Of a stretch of DNA of 64,000 nucleotides, positions 25,201 to 32,609 are shown in pieces. This DNA is from Bradyrhizobium yuanmingense (GTDB lineage: Bacteria > Pseudomonadota > Alphaproteobacteria > Rhizobiales > Xanthobacteraceae): NCBI RefSeq assembly GCF_029167105.1, contig NZ_JARFML010000004.1:299601-363600 (forward strand), written 5' to 3'. The translations under genes and the position numbers were made by a program. Position 1 is the first letter of the stretch, and the number at the start of each line of letters is the position of its first letter. Below the pieces are notes generated by a model. It searched no databases, had not been told where the DNA came from, and worked only from the letters and a program-made list of their open reading frames with translations.

Positions 25201-26187
25201 TCAGCTCCCGCGCGGCGCCAGGAGGCGCAACAGATCGATCTCGGTCTCGCTGGCGCGGCGGCCGATCATGGCGCGCTCCATGGAATGGTCGGGCCCCTCG
25301 CGAAAGCGCTGCATCATGCCGCCGCACATGATGCCCCAGCGCAGCGTGCCCATCACTTCCCAGAATTTCACGCGCTCGGGGTCGACCCTGCGGCCCGCAG
25401 CCTCATAGCCGGCGAACAACTCCTCGCGCGTGCCAAAACCGCCGACGGGCTTGTCGATCTCGCCGAAACGCCAGGAATTGACGCAGACCCAGCCGAGATC
25501 CTCCATGGGGTCGCCGAGATGGGCGAGCTCCCAGTCGAGCACAGCGCGAACGCCATCCGCGCCGATGATGAGATTGCCGTTGCGGAAATCGCCGTGCACC
25601 AGCGTGGTCTCGGCCGAGGGGCCCGGATCGCGGTCGCTCAGCCAGCGCAGCGCCAGCTCGAACACGGGCTTGGGCCAGTTCAGGCTGCGATAGTCGCGCT
25701 CGAACTCGGCGATCTCCTGGGTCGCGCCCCTGCTGCGCAACGCAGGCAATTTGTCCTGCGGCAGCCGATGGAGACCTGCGAGAATGCCGCCGATCTGCCG
25801 CGCCAGACGCGGCCGCGCCGCCGCAAATTCCTGGTCGCGAAGAATCTTGCGCGCGATGGTCTCGCCCTCGACCCGCTGCATGATGAAGCCGGTGCCGAGA
25901 TCGTCCTCCGGCACCAGCACATGCAGCACGCGCGGCGACGGCACGCCGGCCTCATAGGCGAGCTGCATCAGCTGCGCTTCCGCGCCAAGGCCAGCCGCAC
26001 GGGTCGGCGCGGCGCCATAGCCCTTTGGCGAGCGGCGCAGGATCGCGCCGATCGGCCCGTCGGGATGGGTGATGTCGAAGCGCCAGGTTTCCTGGCTGGC
26101 GCCGCCGGAGAGCTTTGCCGCACAGGTCGCGCCGGTCGCCCCTTTGCACCAGCGCTGGACGCTGCGTGAAAGCGCCGCCTCGATCAT
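25201..26187 (-). CDS. APH-family phosphotransferase (LvaA/ACAD10-type acyl-CoA kinase candidate)
   Basis: A 328-residue aminoglycoside-phosphotransferase-fold kinase. The catalytic loop is VHGDFRNGNLI (HGD at 198-200) and the metal site is LDWELAHLGDP (DWE at 218-220). ILRRSPKG (about 49-56) is in the ATP-binding N-lobe. These exact motif forms, followed by MEDLGW, are typical of the kinase domain of ACAD10/ACAD11 and LvaA, not of drug-resistance enzymes. The gene overlaps the upstream crotonase stop by 4 bp (ATGA) and precedes the DUF6285 gene by 3 bp. I infer phosphorylation of the hydroxyl of a 4-hydroxyacyl-CoA. Confidence 0.87.
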   Translation of the reverse strand: MIEAALSRSVQRWCKGATGATCAAKLSGGASQETWRFDITHPDGPIGAILRRSPKGYGAAPTRAAGLGAEAQLMQLAYEAGVPSPRVLHVLVPEDDLGTGFIMQRVEGETIARKILRDQEFAAARPRLARQIGGILAGLHRLPQDKLPALRSRGATQEIAEFERDYRSLNWPKPVFELALRWLSDRDPGPSAETTLVHGDFRNGNLIIGADGVRAVLDWELAHLGDPMEDLGWVCVNSWRFGEIDKPVGGFGTREELFAGYEAAGRRVDPERVKFWEVMGTLRWGIMCGGMMQRFREGPDHSMERAMIGRRASETEIDLLRLLAPRGS

Positions 26188-26972
26188 TTGCCCTTGAACT
26201 GCGCGGGCCGCTTCTCGAGGAAGGCGCCGACGCCCTCGCGGAAATCCTCGGTGTCACCGGCGCGAAGCTGGCACTGGAACTCGAGATTGAGCTGATCCTC
26301 GAAGGAATTCTCCGGGCTGTCCCAATAGAGCTTGCGGATCAGCGACAGCGCCACGGTCGGGCCGCTGGCGAGATCGCGCGCCAGCTTCATCGCTTCCTCC
26401 ATCAAGACGCCGTCATCATAGACGCGGTTGACGAGGCCCCATTCCAGCGCCTTCTCGGCCGGCAGCCGCTCGCCCATCAGCGACAATTCGATCGAGCGCG
26501 CGCGCCCGACGAGGCGCGGCAGCAGCCAGGTCGAGCCGCAATCCGGCACGAGGCCGATGCGGCGGAAGGCCTGCAGGAAATAGGACGAGCGCGCGCACAA
26601 GATCATGTCGCCGAGCAGGGCGAAGCTCATGCCGGCGCCGGCGGCCGGGCCATTGACCGCGGTGACGATCGGGCAGTGCAGGTTGCGGATGCGGCGCAGG
26701 AAGGGATGAAAGCCGGTCTCCAGCGTAAGGCCGGCCTTGGTCTTCTTCGCTTGGTTGTTGCGGCCTTGCAGATTGGCGCCCGTGCAGAACGCCCGCCCCG
26801 CACCGGTCAGCACCACGCAGCGCACCTCGTCCTTCTTCTCCTCGATCGCATCGAGCGCCTCGGAAAGACCGCCCAGCATGTCGACGGAGACCGCGTTCAT
26901 CACCTCCTGATGGTCGAGCTTCAAGATCGCGACCGCGCCATCGAAATCGAGCGTGACGTGTTTGAACTGCAT
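26184..26972 (-). CDS. Enoyl-CoA hydratase/isomerase (PaaG-like crotonase)
   Basis: A 262-residue crotonase starting at the ATG at 26972; a long open frame upstream reads antisense to the SDR gene and is rejected. Oxyanion-hole segments are GAGRAFCTGANL (near residues 60-71) and AVNGPAAGAGMSFALLGDM. LQAFRRIGLVPDCGSTWLLPR matches the PaaG isomerase pattern, with Asp instead of the first hydratase Glu. It is coupled to the kinase gene by a 4-bp ATGA overlap, so it acts on the same substrate family, perhaps moving the double bond or hydrating the enoyl-CoA formed after phosphate loss. Confidence 0.88.
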   Translation of the reverse strand: MQFKHVTLDFDGAVAILKLDHQEVMNAVSVDMLGGLSEALDAIEEKKDEVRCVVLTGAGRAFCTGANLQGRNNQAKKTKAGLTLETGFHPFLRRIRNLHCPIVTAVNGPAAGAGMSFALLGDMILCARSSYFLQAFRRIGLVPDCGSTWLLPRLVGRARSIELSLMGERLPAEKALEWGLVNRVYDDGVLMEEAMKLARDLASGPTVALSLIRKLYWDSPENSFEDQLNLEFQCQLRAGDTEDFREGVGAFLEKRPAQFKGK

Positions 26973-27138
26973 GGTTTCCTCGTCGGTTGCGGCCCGCATC
27001 AGTTTCGCAGGCCGGAATTCGTCTTGCCGGGGCGCATATTTGATTTTTGGCGCGGTCTTGTCCATGGTGATCGGAGCATAGCAAGCAATCTTGTGCGCAG
27101 CGGCTGATGCGCCGCGGTCTAAAAACAGGAAACGCGCC

Positions 27139-27918
27139 ATGAACCTCTTCGACCTTTCCGGCCGCGTGGCCGTGATCACCGGCGGCAATGGCGGCATCGG
27201 GCTCGGCATCGCGCAGGCGCTCGCGGGCCAGGGCTGCAACGTCTCGATCTGGGGCCGCAATGCTGACAAGAACAACGCCGCTGCCGCGAGCATGGCGGGC
27301 CTATCCGGCAAGGTCGACAGCCGCGTCTGCGACGTCAGCGATCCCGCCTCGGTCGCTTCAGCGATGAAGGCGACGCTCGACACCTTCGGCCGGGTCGATG
27401 GCTGCTTCGCCAATGCGGGCATCGGCGGCGGCGGCCGGCGCGCCTTCATCGAGCGCACCGAGGAGGAATGGCGCACGATGTTCGCGACCAATCTCGACGG
27501 CGTGTTCCACGCGTTCCAGGCGGCCGCCAAGCACATGACGGATCGCGCCAATGCCGGCGATCCCTTTGGCCGGCTGGTCGCGACCTCGAGCCTCGCCTCG
27601 ATCTTCGGCACGGCGCGCAACGAGCATTATGCGGCGACCAAGGCCGCCATCAACGCGCTGGTGCGCGCGCTCGGCGTCGAGCTGGCACGTCACGGCGTCA
27701 CCGCCAATGCGATCCTGCCGGGCTGGATCAAGAGCGACATGACCGCAGGGCTCATGGCGAACGACAAGTTCGTAGCCAACGTGATGCCGCGGATTCCGCT
27801 GCGGCGCTTCGGCGAAGCCTCGGATTTCGGCGGCATTGCGGTCTATCTGATGAGCAAGGCGTCGTCGTATCACACCGCGGATACGTTCGTGATCGACGGC
27901 GGCTATACCGCGTTTTGA
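27139..27918 (+). CDS. SDR family oxidoreductase (LvaD-like candidate)
   Basis: A 259-residue classical SDR. The cofactor motif TGGNGGIG is at residues about 14-21, NAGIGGGG near 93, active-site Ser in TSSLASI, and Tyr-Lys in YAATK (near residue 165). LPGWIKSDMTAG follows as usual. It would interconvert a hydroxyl and a ketone with NAD(P)H. It is divergent from the crotonase-kinase-DUF6285 operon and could supply or oxidise the 4-hydroxyacyl group, the role of LvaD. A general 3-hydroxyacyl-CoA dehydrogenase or an unrelated alcohol dehydrogenase is equally possible from sequence. Confidence 0.88.
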   Translation: MNLFDLSGRVAVITGGNGGIGLGIAQALAGQGCNVSIWGRNADKNNAAAASMAGLSGKVDSRVCDVSDPASVASAMKATLDTFGRVDGCFANAGIGGGGRRAFIERTEEEWRTMFATNLDGVFHAFQAAAKHMTDRANAGDPFGRLVATSSLASIFGTARNEHYAATKAAINALVRALGVELARHGVTANAILPGWIKSDMTAGLMANDKFVANVMPRIPLRRFGEASDFGGIAVYLMSKASSYHTADTFVIDGGYTAF

Positions 27919-27922
27919 TTCT

Positions 27923-28005
27923 CGTAGCCTGGATGGAGCGCAGCGAATCCAGGGCGGCCAAAAGCAAGCAAGACCCGGATTTCGCTCTGCTCCATCCGGG
28001 CTACA
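27923..28005. repeat. Inverted-repeat element, family D
   Basis: GTAGCCTGGATGGAGCGCAGCGAATCC pairs with GGATTTCGCTCTGCTCCATCCGGGCTAC. It lies between the SDR and VOC genes. Confidence 0.88.
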
Positions 28006-28024
28006 ACACTGAGGGAACGGGCAA

Positions 28025-28405
28025 ATGTTTTCACACGTCATGATCGGTACCAACGACCTGGAAAAGGCCAAGGCGTTCTACGACCAACTGCTCGGCACGC
28101 TCGAGGTGCGGCCGGCCAGGGTCGACGGCCACCGCATCTTCTACATCACCAAGACCGGCGTGTTCTCGGTGTCGAAGCCGATCAACGGCGAGCCGGCGAC
28201 ATGCGCCAACGGCGGCACGATCGGCTTTGCCGCCAATTCGCCGGAACAGGTCGATGCGTGGCACGCGGCGGGCGTTGCAGCCGGCGCAAAATCGATCGAG
28301 GATCCGCCCGGCGTGCGCCAGGGCCCTGGTGGCAAGCTGTATCTCGCCTATCTGCGCGATCTCGATGGCAACAAGATCTGCGCGATGCACCGGATGGCGA
28401 ACTAG
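28025..28405 (+). CDS. VOC-superfamily (glyoxalase-like) protein
   Basis: A 126-residue single-module VOC protein beginning MFSHVMIGTNDLEKAKAFYDQLLG, the standard first beta-alpha-beta unit. The metal-ligand positions are His4 (FSHVMIG) and a Glu-like position toward YLAYLRDLDGNKICAMH near the end. Members isomerise, epimerise or open small substrates such as methylmalonyl-CoA or methylglyoxal adducts. It lies between the SDR and the ACAD10/11-type dehydrogenase genes and may be part of the same pathway, but nothing in the sequence identifies its substrate. Confidence 0.83.
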   Translation: MFSHVMIGTNDLEKAKAFYDQLLGTLEVRPARVDGHRIFYITKTGVFSVSKPINGEPATCANGGTIGFAANSPEQVDAWHAAGVAAGAKSIEDPPGVRQGPGGKLYLAYLRDLDGNKICAMHRMAN

Positions 28406-28740
28406 CCGCATGCTCAGTGTCGTCCCCGCCTAGTGCGCAATTGCGCACGGGGGCGGGGACCCATACACTCAGGGAGTAGTTGTCGGACGAACTGGTAACT
28501 ACGCATCTTCGCCAAACTTCTCCCTGTGGTTATGGGTCCCGGATCTGCGCTCCGCTTCGCTGCGCTTGTCCGGGACGACACTTGGAGGGACTTCACCCAG
28601 CCCCATTCAAACAACATTTCAAACGGCCTTGCGATATTCCATCGCATGGCATGGCCTCGCGCGTGAAAATGCGCGCTCGCACTTTGTCGGCGCTGCGACT
28701 ATCTTGCGCTCAACACATTCTAGCGATCCCGGGAGGACCA
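28406..28740. other. Intergenic stretch with a repeat and a likely promoter
   Basis: The 335 bp between the VOC and ACAD genes hold a family-E repeat at 28417-28582. The remaining part, about 28590-28740, has no open frame I would call and probably holds the ACAD promoter; CGGGAGGACCA just before 28741 is its ribosome site. Confidence 0.7.
28417..28582. repeat. Inverted repeat, family E (long form)
   Basis: GTGTCGTCCCCGCCTAGTGCG begins it and TTGTCCGGGACGACAC closes it. GTGCGCAATTGCGCACGGGGGCGGGGAC forms an inner stem near the left end. Confidence 0.82.
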
Positions 28741-30018
28741 ATGACAAAACACACCTACATTCCCCGCACCACCAACTACACGCTCAATCCCGGCGACGAG
28801 CTCAACGACTTGCGGATGTCGGACCAGGTCCGGCCGCTCTACGATCACGTCAAGAAGTTCATCCGCGATACCGTCGAGCCGATGTCGATCGAGTTCGCCA
28901 AGGCCGGCGAGGGCAAGGAAGATCGCTGGAGTTTTACGCCGAAGCAGCTCGAAGTGCTGGAGAAGGCCAAGAACAAGGCCAAGCAGGAAGGCCTTTGGAA
29001 CTTCTTCCTGCCCGATGACGAGACCGGCCAGGGCCTGAAGAATCTCGACTACGCCTATATCGCCGCCGAGCTCGGCAAGAGCCCGCTGGCCTCGGAGACG
29101 ATGAATTGCTCGGCGCCCGACACCGGCAACATGGAGGTGCTGGAACGCGTCGGCACCAAGGAGCAGAAGGAGAAGTGGCTGAAGCCGCTGCTCAACGGCG
29201 AGATCCGCTCGGCCTATGTCATGACCGAACCGAACGTCGCCTCCTCCGACGCCAAGAACATCTCGACCACCGCAAAGCTGGTCGGCGACGAATGGGTGAT
29301 CAATGGCGAGAAGTACTACATCTCGGGTCTCGGCGATCCCCGCTGCAAGATCCTTATCGTGATGGTGAAGACCAACCCGGACGCGCCGCCGAGCAAGCAG
29401 CAGTCGCAGATCCTGGTGCCGCGCGACACGCCCGGCGTCGAGGTGCTCGGTCCCATGCACGTGTTCGGCCAGGACCACGCCCCGCGCGGCCACATGCACA
29501 TGCGCTTCAACAACGTGCGCGTGCCGAAGGAGAACATCCTGCTCGGCGAAGGCCGCGGCTTCGAGATCTCGCAGCTCCGCCTCGGACCGGGCCGCATCCA
29601 TCACTGCATGCGTACCATCGGCAAGGCCGAGAAGGCGCTCGACCTGATGGTGCAGCGTGGCCTTACCCGCGAAGCCTTCGGCAAGAAGATCGCCCATCTC
29701 GGCGGCAACATGCAGATCATCGCGCAGGCGCGCTGCGAGATCGAGGCGATGCGGCTGATGGTGCTGAAGGCAGCGAAGGCGATGGACGTGCTCGGCAACA
29801 AGGAGGCCCGCGTCTGGGTCTCCATGGTCAAGGCCATGGTGCCCGAGCGCGCCTGCAAGATCATCGACCAGGCCATCCAGATGCACGGCGCCACCGGCAT
29901 CTCGCATTGGACCCCGCTCGCCGAGATGTACCAGGACGTGCGGCACCTGCGCTTCGCCGACGGTCCGGACGAGGTGCACTGGATGGTGGTGGGCCGCCAC
30001 GAGCTGAGCATGGCGTGA
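28741..30018 (+). CDS. ACAD10/11-type acyl-CoA dehydrogenase (LvaC-like candidate)
   Basis: A 425-residue acyl-CoA dehydrogenase with the special motifs of the ACAD10/ACAD11 group: NCSAPDTGNME (122-132), MTEPNVASSDA (161-171), ISGLGDPRCKI, LVPRDTPGVEV and GRGFEISQLRLGPGRIHHCM (271-290). In animals this domain is fused to an APH-type kinase domain; here the kinase is a separate gene 2.6 kb away. In the Lva pathway the matching enzyme LvaC converts a 4-phosphoacyl-CoA to an enoyl-CoA. The ATG at 28741 has GGGAGGACCA before it. This assignment is well supported for the family and inferred for the reaction. Confidence 0.93.
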   Translation: MTKHTYIPRTTNYTLNPGDELNDLRMSDQVRPLYDHVKKFIRDTVEPMSIEFAKAGEGKEDRWSFTPKQLEVLEKAKNKAKQEGLWNFFLPDDETGQGLKNLDYAYIAAELGKSPLASETMNCSAPDTGNMEVLERVGTKEQKEKWLKPLLNGEIRSAYVMTEPNVASSDAKNISTTAKLVGDEWVINGEKYYISGLGDPRCKILIVMVKTNPDAPPSKQQSQILVPRDTPGVEVLGPMHVFGQDHAPRGHMHMRFNNVRVPKENILLGEGRGFEISQLRLGPGRIHHCMRTIGKAEKALDLMVQRGLTREAFGKKIAHLGGNMQIIAQARCEIEAMRLMVLKAAKAMDVLGNKEARVWVSMVKAMVPERACKIIDQAIQMHGATGISHWTPLAEMYQDVRHLRFADGPDEVHWMVVGRHELSMA

Positions 30019-30032
30019 AGGTCTCTCCTCCG

Positions 30033-30164
30033 CCTCTCCCCGTTCTTACGGGGAGAGGGTTGGGGTGAGGGGCCTCTCTCCACGCGTGAGATTGTCGAAT
30101 GACCTGTACCCCCTCCCCCGGATCGCAAGCGCGATCCGACCTCTCCCCGCAAGCGGGGAGAGGT
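30033..30164. repeat. Inverted-repeat element, family F (CCTCTCCCC type)
   Basis: CCTCTCCCCGTTCTTACGGGGAGAGG (30033-30058) and CCTCTCCCCGCAAGCGGGGAGAGG (30140-30163) are two hairpins with a linker. Such elements lie between convergent genes here and could stop transcription. Other copies are at 52949-53108 and 63957-64000. Confidence 0.88.
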
Positions 30165-30177
30165 GAAGAACCCGTTA

Positions 30178-31050
30178 CTACGTCGCGGGCACGAGCTTGT
30201 CCTGCGTCTTCGTTTCGAAATCGGAAGCGTCGTGGCGCTCGTGGAGCTGGCTGGCGGGATCGCCGGAGACGCGGTTGACCATGCGGCCGCGCTTCACGGC
30301 GGGGCGCTGCGCAATCTGGTCGGTCCAGCGTTGCACGTTCTTGTAGTCCTGCACCGACAGAAATTCGCCGGCGCCATAGACCAGCCCCTTGGCGAGCGCG
30401 CCATACCAGGGCCACACCGCCATGTCGGCGATGCTGTATTCCTTGCCCGCAAGATATTCGTTGTCGGCGAGACGCCGGTCCAGCACGTCGAGCTGGCGCT
30501 TGGTCTCCATTGCGAAACGGTCGATGGCGTATTCGATCTTGGTCGGCGCATAGGCATAGAAATGGCCGAAGCCGCCGCCGAGATAGGGCGCGCTGCCCAT
30601 TTGCCAGAACAGCCAGGACATCGCCTCGGTGCGGGCCTTGACATCGTTCGGCAGGAAGGCGCCGAACTTCTCGGCGAGGTAGAACAGGATCGAGCCGGAC
30701 TCGAACACCCGGACGGGTTCGGGGCCGGAACGGTCCATCAGCGCCGGGATCTTGGAATTCGGATTGATGTCGACGAAGCCGCTGCCGAACTGGTCGCCGT
30801 TGCCGATCCTGATCAGCCAGGCGTCATATTCGGCTCCCTTGTGGCCGAGCGCCAGCAGCTCCTCCAGCATCACGGTGACCTTGACCCCGTTCGGCGTCGC
30901 GAGCGAATAGAGCTGAAGCGGATGCTTGCCGACCGGCAGCTCCTTGTCGTGGGTGGGGCCGGCGATCGGCCGGTTGATGTTGGCGAACTGACCGCCGTTC
31001 TCCTTGTTCCAGGTCCAGACTTTGGGCGGCACGTACGGGGCGTCGGTCAT
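30178..31050 (-). CDS. yghU: Glutathione-dependent disulfide-bond oxidoreductase (YghU-type GST)
   Basis: A 290-residue GST-fold protein of YghU length. The long N-terminal extension PPKVWTWNKENGGQFANINRPIAG is diagnostic. The thioredoxin-like domain holds LYSLATPNGVKVTVMLEEL, NPNSKIPAL and FESGSILFYLAEKFG (glutathione site), followed by the helical domain with YSIADMAVWPWYG. YghU reduces disulfides using two bound glutathiones and protects against oxidants. It is unconnected to the acyl-CoA genes in operon structure and convergent with the ACAD gene. Confidence 0.92.
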   Translation of the reverse strand: MTDAPYVPPKVWTWNKENGGQFANINRPIAGPTHDKELPVGKHPLQLYSLATPNGVKVTVMLEELLALGHKGAEYDAWLIRIGNGDQFGSGFVDINPNSKIPALMDRSGPEPVRVFESGSILFYLAEKFGAFLPNDVKARTEAMSWLFWQMGSAPYLGGGFGHFYAYAPTKIEYAIDRFAMETKRQLDVLDRRLADNEYLAGKEYSIADMAVWPWYGALAKGLVYGAGEFLSVQDYKNVQRWTDQIAQRPAVKRGRMVNRVSGDPASQLHERHDASDFETKTQDKLVPAT

Positions 31051-31172
31051 GCGGGGGCTCCGGGGGAAAAAGATGCGTCTGCATTAATTAGACCGGGAAC
31101 GGCCGATGGCAAGGGCACCGCACGCATTGCCGGATGGGACAACTCTGCGTTTTGTCATGGCAGCCCCTCCCC

Positions 31173-31215
31173 TCCGTCATTCCGGGGTACCCGCAGGGCC
31201 TGCGGCCCGCGGATC
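31173..31215. repeat. Partial family-A repeat
   Basis: CCGTCATTCCGGGGTACCCGCAGGGCCTGCGGCCCGCGGATCG is one half of a family-A element with no matching second arm nearby. It lies in the 284-bp divergent gap between the GST and NMO genes. Confidence 0.65.
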
Positions 31216-31334
31216 GAGCGCGACGTCTACACACAAGATGCCTCGCCAGATCCGGCATGTCATCGATCGCTAGCGTCACTTTGCTTTGACAGCGAAAGCA
31301 ACGAGAATGCGAAGCCTGCCGCCGGGAGAGAGCC

Positions 31335-32468
31335 ATGAAATCGCCGATCTGCGACATGCTGGGGATCGAATTCCCGCTGCTCGCCTTCAGCCATTGTCGC
31401 GACGTCGTTGCCGCCGTCAGCCGCGCCGGCGGCTTCGGCGTGCTGGGCGCGACCGTGCATACGCCGGATACGCTCGAGCGTGAGCTGACGTGGATCGACG
31501 ATCACGTCGACGGCAAGCCCTACGGCATCGACGTGCTGATCCCGGAAAACATCTCGACCGCGGGCGAGAAGGACGTCACCTGGAAGAGCCTGGAAGCGCG
31601 CGTGCCGCAGGACCACCGCAACTACACGCGCGATCTCCTGAAGAAGTACGACATCGAGCTGACCACCACCGAGGTCGCGGACAACCAGCCGCAGCCGTTC
31701 GACGGCAAGACCGCGCTTCAGCTGCTCGAGGTCTCCTTCAATCATCCGATTCGCCTGATCGCCAATGCGCTGGGCGTGCCGCCGAAGGCGATGATCGAGA
31801 TGGGCAAGAAGCACGGCGTGCCGGTTGCCGCGCTGGTCGGCGCCAAGGAGCACGCGCTGCGCCAGGTCGCCGCCGGCGTCGACATCCTCGTGGTGCAGGG
31901 CACCGAGGCCGGCGGCCATTGCGGCGAGGTCTCGACCATGGTGCTGGTGCCGGAGGTGATCAAGGCGATCAAGCCGATCCGCGACGTGCCGGTGCTGGCG
32001 GCCGGCGGCATCATGACGGGGCGGCAGATGGCGGCCTGCATGGCGATGGGAGCGGCCGGCGCCTGGACCGGCTCGGTGTGGCTTGCGACGGTGGAGGCCG
32101 AGACCAGCGAGATCTTTCGCGAGAAGATGATCGCGGCCTCCTCGCGCGATGCGGTGCGCTCGAAGGGCCGCACCGGCAAGCCGGCGCGGCAGCTCCGTTC
32201 GGTCTGGACCGATGCCTGGGACCGTGCGCCCGACAGCCCGGGCGCGCTACCGATGCCGCTGCAAAGCATCATCAGCCGCGACGCCTTCCATTCGATCGAC
32301 CGAGCCGCCGCAAGCGGCAACGCCAGGGCGCGCGATCTCGTCAGCTATTTCGTCGGCCAGGGCGTCGGCCTGATCGACAGCGTGAAGTCGGCAGGCGCCG
32401 TGGTACAGGAGTTCAAGCAGGATTTCGCCGAAGCCGTCGAGCACATGAATGCGCTTGTGGCGGAATGA
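31335..32468 (+). CDS. Nitronate monooxygenase-like FMN oxidoreductase
   Basis: A 377-residue TIM-barrel flavoprotein of the NMO/FabK family. LGIEFPLLAFSHCRDVVAAVSRAGGFGVLGA is the N-terminal FMN-binding segment, VQGTEAGGHCGEVSTMVLVPEV near residue 195 carries the catalytic His, and VLAAGGIMTGRQMAACMAMGAAGAWTGS is the phosphate-binding end. These enzymes oxidise nitronates or reduce enoyl-type substrates. SHCRD in place of the usual QAPM in the first loop and a C-terminal tail mark it as a subgroup often found with acyl-CoA genes. The thiolase-like gene follows after a repeat. The start is ATG at 31335 after CCGGGAGAGAGCC. Confidence 0.88.
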   Translation: MKSPICDMLGIEFPLLAFSHCRDVVAAVSRAGGFGVLGATVHTPDTLERELTWIDDHVDGKPYGIDVLIPENISTAGEKDVTWKSLEARVPQDHRNYTRDLLKKYDIELTTTEVADNQPQPFDGKTALQLLEVSFNHPIRLIANALGVPPKAMIEMGKKHGVPVAALVGAKEHALRQVAAGVDILVVQGTEAGGHCGEVSTMVLVPEVIKAIKPIRDVPVLAAGGIMTGRQMAACMAMGAAGAWTGSVWLATVEAETSEIFREKMIAASSRDAVRSKGRTGKPARQLRSVWTDAWDRAPDSPGALPMPLQSIISRDAFHSIDRAAASGNARARDLVSYFVGQGVGLIDSVKSAGAVVQEFKQDFAEAVEHMNALVAE

Positions 32469-32476
32469 TGGTGTAG

Positions 32477-32574
32477 ATCCTCATGGTGAGGAGGCGCGCA
32501 AGCGCCGTCTCGAACCATGAGAGCCCGCGGCCCATCCTTCGAGACGCCTGCTTCGCAGGCTCCTCAGGATGAGG
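32477..32574. repeat. Inverted-repeat element, family G (CCTCATCCTGAGG type)
   Basis: ATCCTCATGGTGAGGAGGC and GTCTCGAACCATGAG pair with CATCCTTCGAGACGCC and CTCCTCAGGATGAGG. A relative is at 45420-45511. Confidence 0.85.
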
Positions 32575-32609
32575 TCTTAGATGTCTGAGAGAGTGAAGAA
32601 GCAAGAACA

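Noticed and set aside
24820..26187. Antibiotic-resistance reading of the APH-fold kinase
   Set aside because: The motif forms and the acyl-CoA neighbours match the ACAD10/11 and LvaA kinase group, not aminoglycoside-modifying enzymes.
26973..27620. Longer N-terminus for the PaaG-like crotonase
   Set aside because: That stretch is antisense to the SDR gene at 27139 and the family begins at the ATG at 26972.
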